Assembly (NCBI GenBank): GCA_023409755.1
Contig: JAEYRA010000052.1
Location: forward strand, 1-30,181
Origin: Bacillota bacterium
Lineage (GTDB): Bacteria > Bacillota > Clostridia > Christensenellales > UMGS416
Direction: 5' to 3'
DNA: 30,181 nt
Shown piece by piece: positions 27,698-30,181 of this stretch (the first letter of the stretch is position 1; every line of letters begins with the position of its first letter). Below the pieces are notes generated by a model. It had not been told where the DNA came from, ran no database searches, and was given only the letters and a program-made list of their open reading frames with translations. The translations under genes were made by a program, and so were the position numbers.

Positions 27698-28810
27698 ATG
27701 AAGGTTGGAACGGTGCGTGAAATTAAGAACCACGAATACCGGGTGGGGCTAACGCCCAACTGCGTGGCAGCCTACCGTGCGGCGGGGCACCGCGTGCTGG
27801 TGGAGCGAGGCGCGGGCCATGGCGCTGGGTACGAGGACGTCGATTATGAGCTGGCCGGTGCCGAACTCATGGACACCGCTTCCGAGGTCTGGGGGCTGTC
27901 CGATATGATCGTCAAGGTCAAGGAGCCGCTGGAGGAAGAGGTGCCCTACTTCCGCAGCGGTCTTTTGTTGTATACCTATCTGCACCTGGCGGCGAATCTG
28001 CGCCTGAGTGAGCAGCTGCTGGCCACCGGCGTCAATGCGCTGGCGTATGAGACCATTGAGGAGCACGGCACGCTGCCGTGTCTGCGGCCCATGAGCGAGA
28101 TTGCCGGGCGCTTGAGCGTACAGGAGGGGGCCCGATGCTTGGAGCGGCCCTATGGCGGGCGCGGTGTGCTGCTGGGCGGCGTGCCCGGCGTGCAGAAGGG
28201 CCGGGTGCTGGTGCTGGGCGCGGGCACGGTGGGCATGAACGCCTGCCGCATGGCCCTGGGGCTGGGTGCGCAGGTCACCGTGATGGACATCAGCCATGAG
28301 AAATTGGCGCTGGCTGACGACCTGTTGGATGGTGCCGCTCAGACGCTCTACAACCATCGCGCCAATTTGGAAGCCGCACTCTGGGAGGCTGACCTCATCA
28401 TCGGAGCGGTGCTCATCCCCGGTGCGGCAGCCCCGAAGATCATTACCCGCGATCATCTCTCCCGCATGAGGAAAGGTGCGGTCATTGTGGATGTGGCGGT
28501 GGACCAGGGCGGCTGCTGTGAGACGACCCACCCAACCACCCACGACGCGCCGACCTACATCGTGGACAACGTGGTGCACTACTGCGTGGCCAACATGCCC
28601 GGCGGTGTGCCCCACACTTCCACCCAGGCATTGACGAATGTAACGCTGCGCTATGGGTTGCAACTGGCCGCCCGAGGGGTGGAGTCTGCCTGCAGCAGCA
28701 ACCGAGCGCTGGCCCGTGGGCTCAATACCTATCAGGGTTCCTGTACCAACGGGGGTGTGGCTAAGGCCCTCGGCATCATGCCCGAGGTGCCGGTGTTCCT
28801 GCGGGGTTAG
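27698..28810 (+). CDS. ald: alanine dehydrogenase
   Basis: This 370-residue enzyme interconverts L-alanine and pyruvate plus ammonia with NAD. It has the usual length. Catalytic residues are Lys75 in VKVKEP and His96 in YTYLHLAAN, Arg15 binds substrate, the Rossmann motif is GAGTVG at 174-179, and the second acidic residue is Asp269 in DVAVDQGG. The GVPHTST and NVTLRYGLQ stretches near 310-330 also match. GAGGGAG stands six bases before ATG 27698. It follows DUF92 after a 42-base gap with a small CCGGC/GCCGG hairpin. The end lies six bases from the convergent gene, with no clear terminator. Confidence 0.96.
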   Translation: MKVGTVREIKNHEYRVGLTPNCVAAYRAAGHRVLVERGAGHGAGYEDVDYELAGAELMDTASEVWGLSDMIVKVKEPLEEEVPYFRSGLLLYTYLHLAANLRLSEQLLATGVNALAYETIEEHGTLPCLRPMSEIAGRLSVQEGARCLERPYGGRGVLLGGVPGVQKGRVLVLGAGTVGMNACRMALGLGAQVTVMDISHEKLALADDLLDGAAQTLYNHRANLEAALWEADLIIGAVLIPGAAAPKIITRDHLSRMRKGAVIVDVAVDQGGCCETTHPTTHDAPTYIVDNVVHYCVANMPGGVPHTSTQALTNVTLRYGLQLAARGVESACSSNRALARGLNTYQGSCTNGGVAKALGIMPEVPVFLRG

Positions 28811-28816
28811 GGGATG

Positions 28817-29227
28817 TTATTGGGCGGGTTTGCCCACCCGTGCCGACCATACCACGCGGATGGCCTCAGCCAGTGCACCAACAACAACGCCCAGCATAAC
28901 AAAGAGCAGGTAGGACGCCACGGTGGCCAGGTCGGACCAGCCCGGGGTGGAGTGCCACAGGGCCGTGTGGTACATCGCCCCCAGCCCGGCGGCGATGCCC
29001 AAGGCCGTGCCCAGCAGCAAGAGCCGTGCGCCCCAGTAGCCAACGAGGCTGCAGAACACCACCGACACCACGGCCAGCGTGGCTATGCCCATCAGGGCCT
29101 TGAAGGAAAAGCCGACGCCCAGCAACAGCCGGGTGACGGCCATGAGGATGAAGAGGGCCGGCGCTGCGCCCGCAAAGAAGGCAAGCCAACGAGGCGAGCT
29201 CTTGCCTGGCAGATGCAGGTGTGACAT
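28817..29227 (-). CDS. small membrane protein of unknown function (136 aa)
   Basis: This 136-residue protein has a short polar N-terminus (MSHLHLPGKSSPRW) and four hydrophobic helices, at about 14-34, 42-62, 67-86 and 103-125. It ends with the basic segment SARVGKPAQ. I do not recognise the family. GGGAG stands eight bases before the ATG at 29227. The gene converges with ald, and the two stop codons are only six bases apart. Base composition is like its neighbours. Confidence 0.7.
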   Translation of the reverse strand: MSHLHLPGKSSPRWLAFFAGAAPALFILMAVTRLLLGVGFSFKALMGIATLAVVSVVFCSLVGYWGARLLLLGTALGIAAGLGAMYHTALWHSTPGWSDLATVASYLLFVMLGVVVGALAEAIRVVWSARVGKPAQ

Positions 29228-29386
29228 GGTATCATCTCCCGCGTTTTGCGCTAGTGTGTGCGGCGCGGTGAGGGTCATACTCGGCAATCGTTGGAAGCGG
29301 GAGCTGTCGTCATGGGCGTTCTGTTGGATGGGGCAGTACCGATGGAAGTGGGCTTCCCAAGAGGATGACCTTGGAGGTAAATCAAT

Positions 29387-29665
29387 ATGGGCAAAAAGGA
29401 TTGGCTTTTTCTGGCTGTGGGGATCCTGTTGTTGTTCCCTCTGCTTGTAATGTTGCCTGCTGTTTTTCTGCCGGAGGATGGGGGGGCTCCCATACCGCAG
29501 ACATACGATGTGGGCGCGATTGGCAATTCGATCATTGCGTTGCTGGGCGGCGTTGGCCTCTGCGTTTGCGGATGTGTTGGGTTCAAGAAAAGAAGACACC
29601 GTATCCTGTTGTGCTCTGCAATCGCAATTGGAGTTTCCTTTTTGGTCATTTCCTTGTTCATGTAA
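29387..29665 (+). CDS. small membrane protein of unknown function (92 aa)
   Basis: This 92-residue protein has three hydrophobic segments, about 6-27 (FLAVGILLLFPLLVMLPAVF), 42-65 and 72-91, with a basic cytoplasmic link FKKRRHR. No family is recognised. GGAGGT lies eight bases before the ATG. The gene is less GC-rich than all others here, which may indicate later arrival. It lies between two minus-strand genes and has no clear promoter; an 18-codon frame with its own ribosome binding site lies just upstream, at 29312. Confidence 0.7.
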   Translation: MGKKDWLFLAVGILLLFPLLVMLPAVFLPEDGGAPIPQTYDVGAIGNSIIALLGGVGLCVCGCVGFKKRRHRILLCSAIAIGVSFLVISLFM

Positions 29666-29690
29666 TTTCATGGCTGGTTGCGCATCCGGT

Positions 29691-30181
29691 TCACCCGCGC
29701 TTCTTCGCCTCATATCGCGCCGGCAGCTCGATGATGAACTCGCTGCCCTTTCCGGGTTTGCTGATGAGCCGGATGTTTCCGCGGTAAAGATCCACGATGT
29801 GCTTGACGATGGAAAGCCCCAGCCCCGTGCCGCCAATGCTGCGCGAGCGTCCCTTGTCAATCCGGTAGAAGCGCTCGAAGATGCGGGAAGCGTGCTCCTC
29901 GGGGATGCCGATGCCCGTGTCCCGCACGCAGATGCGCACGAGAGTCGAGGACTTCTCGGCATCCATGGTGACGCTGCCGCCCTTGCGGTTGTACTTGACC
30001 GCGTTGTCCACCAGGTTGAGGAGCAGCTGCTTGATACGGTCGGGGTTTGCCTCGAGCATCACCGTGGTGGGTACGCGGCTTTCAATGGTCACGGAACGGG
30101 CGCTCGCAGCCATCTCAAGCATTTCGGCCACACTTTCAGCCACATCGGCCAGGCGGAAGGAACGAATGCCCGTGTCCTGGT
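29691..30181 (-). CDS. sensor histidine kinase, C-terminal part (PhoR-type), cut by the window edge
   Basis: The frame is open to the end of the window, giving the last 163 or so residues of a histidine kinase. The whole ATP-binding domain is present: the N box with NLVDNAVKYN, the G1 box DTGIGIP, the F box FERFYRID, and the G2 box GGTGLGLSIVKH. The F-box link IFERFYRIDKGRSRSIGG is that of PhoR/WalK/ResE type kinases. The phosphorylated histidine and sensor parts lie outside the window. A response regulator is expected upstream on the same strand, but cannot be checked. The GTG at 30143 is an internal codon, not a start. Confidence 0.9.
   Translation of the reverse strand, partial: QDTGIRSFRLADVAESVAEMLEMAASARSVTIESRVPTTVMLEANPDRIKQLLLNLVDNAVKYNRKGGSVTMDAEKSSTLVRICVRDTGIGIPEEHASRIFERFYRIDKGRSRSIGGTGLGLSIVKHIVDLYRGNIRLISKPGKGSEFIIELPARYEAKKRG

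Noticed and set aside
29312..29368. 18-codon frame with a ribosome binding site upstream of the low-GC membrane protein
   Set aside because: It is too short to judge, shows no attenuator structure or amino-acid bias, and has no promoter of its own in view.

Overview
The window looks like a chromosomal segment of a GC-rich clostridial Bacillota, probably Oscillospiraceae/Ruminococcaceae-like. The reasons are the gene order DUF4321-maf-mreB-mreC-mreD-PBP2-minD-rodA-mgsA, strong AGGAGG-type ribosome binding sites, extended -10 promoters of the TRTGnTATAAT type, and intergenic hairpin-rich repeats. This placement is inference from content; no rRNA or tRNA gene is present. Most of the window is densely packed chromosomal gene content with short gaps.

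Layout. 1-656: a possible gene tail, then a non-coding structured repeat and an array of small hairpins. 657-3043: a four-gene operon (ThuA-like protein, flavin reductase-like protein, streptothricin-acetyltransferase-like GNAT, YdcF-like protein). 3207-11597: the cell-shape operon, with DUF4321, Maf, MreBCD, an enlarged PBP2, MinD without MinC or MinE, RodA and methylglyoxal synthase, closed by a bidirectional terminator. 11708-14161 (minus): a three-gene ABC-2 exporter. 14296-14406: a consensus promoter followed only 55 bases later by a strong terminator, suggesting a small RNA of about 76 nt. 14720-16787: a DUF2089 zinc-ribbon/HTH protein followed by two glycine-rich proteins built of tetrapeptide repeats, with a possible 44-residue gene between them. 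17006-18648: RmuC and rubredoxin. 18649-19012: terminators and a second copy of the structured repeat. 19013-22194 (minus): an Eis-like acetyltransferase, and a DUF3006 / cobalamin-domain-less homocysteine methyltransferase pair. 22286-28810 (plus): Nudix hydrolase, THUMP-type RNA methyltransferase, SecG, RNase R, DUF92 membrane protein, alanine dehydrogenase. 28817-30181: two small membrane proteins and the C-terminal part of a PhoR-type histidine kinase cut by the window edge.

How the genes work together. The 3.2-11.6 kb operon is an elongasome set: MreBCD filament and adaptors, PBP2 transpeptidase, RodA glycosyltransferase, and Maf and MinD acting on division. The most unusual part is 14.6-16.8 kb. 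The DUF2089 protein ends in a short SHOCT-like helical motif, and both glycine-rich proteins begin with the same kind of motif. The first glycine-rich protein then runs through eight consecutive 16-residue units, each four tetrapeptides of the form G-x-[VIL]-x; the second has a longer and less regular array. I read this as a regulator plus two solenoid-forming cytoplasmic proteins linked by a shared docking module, possibly related to YvlB/LiaX-type envelope-stress proteins. That function is inference.
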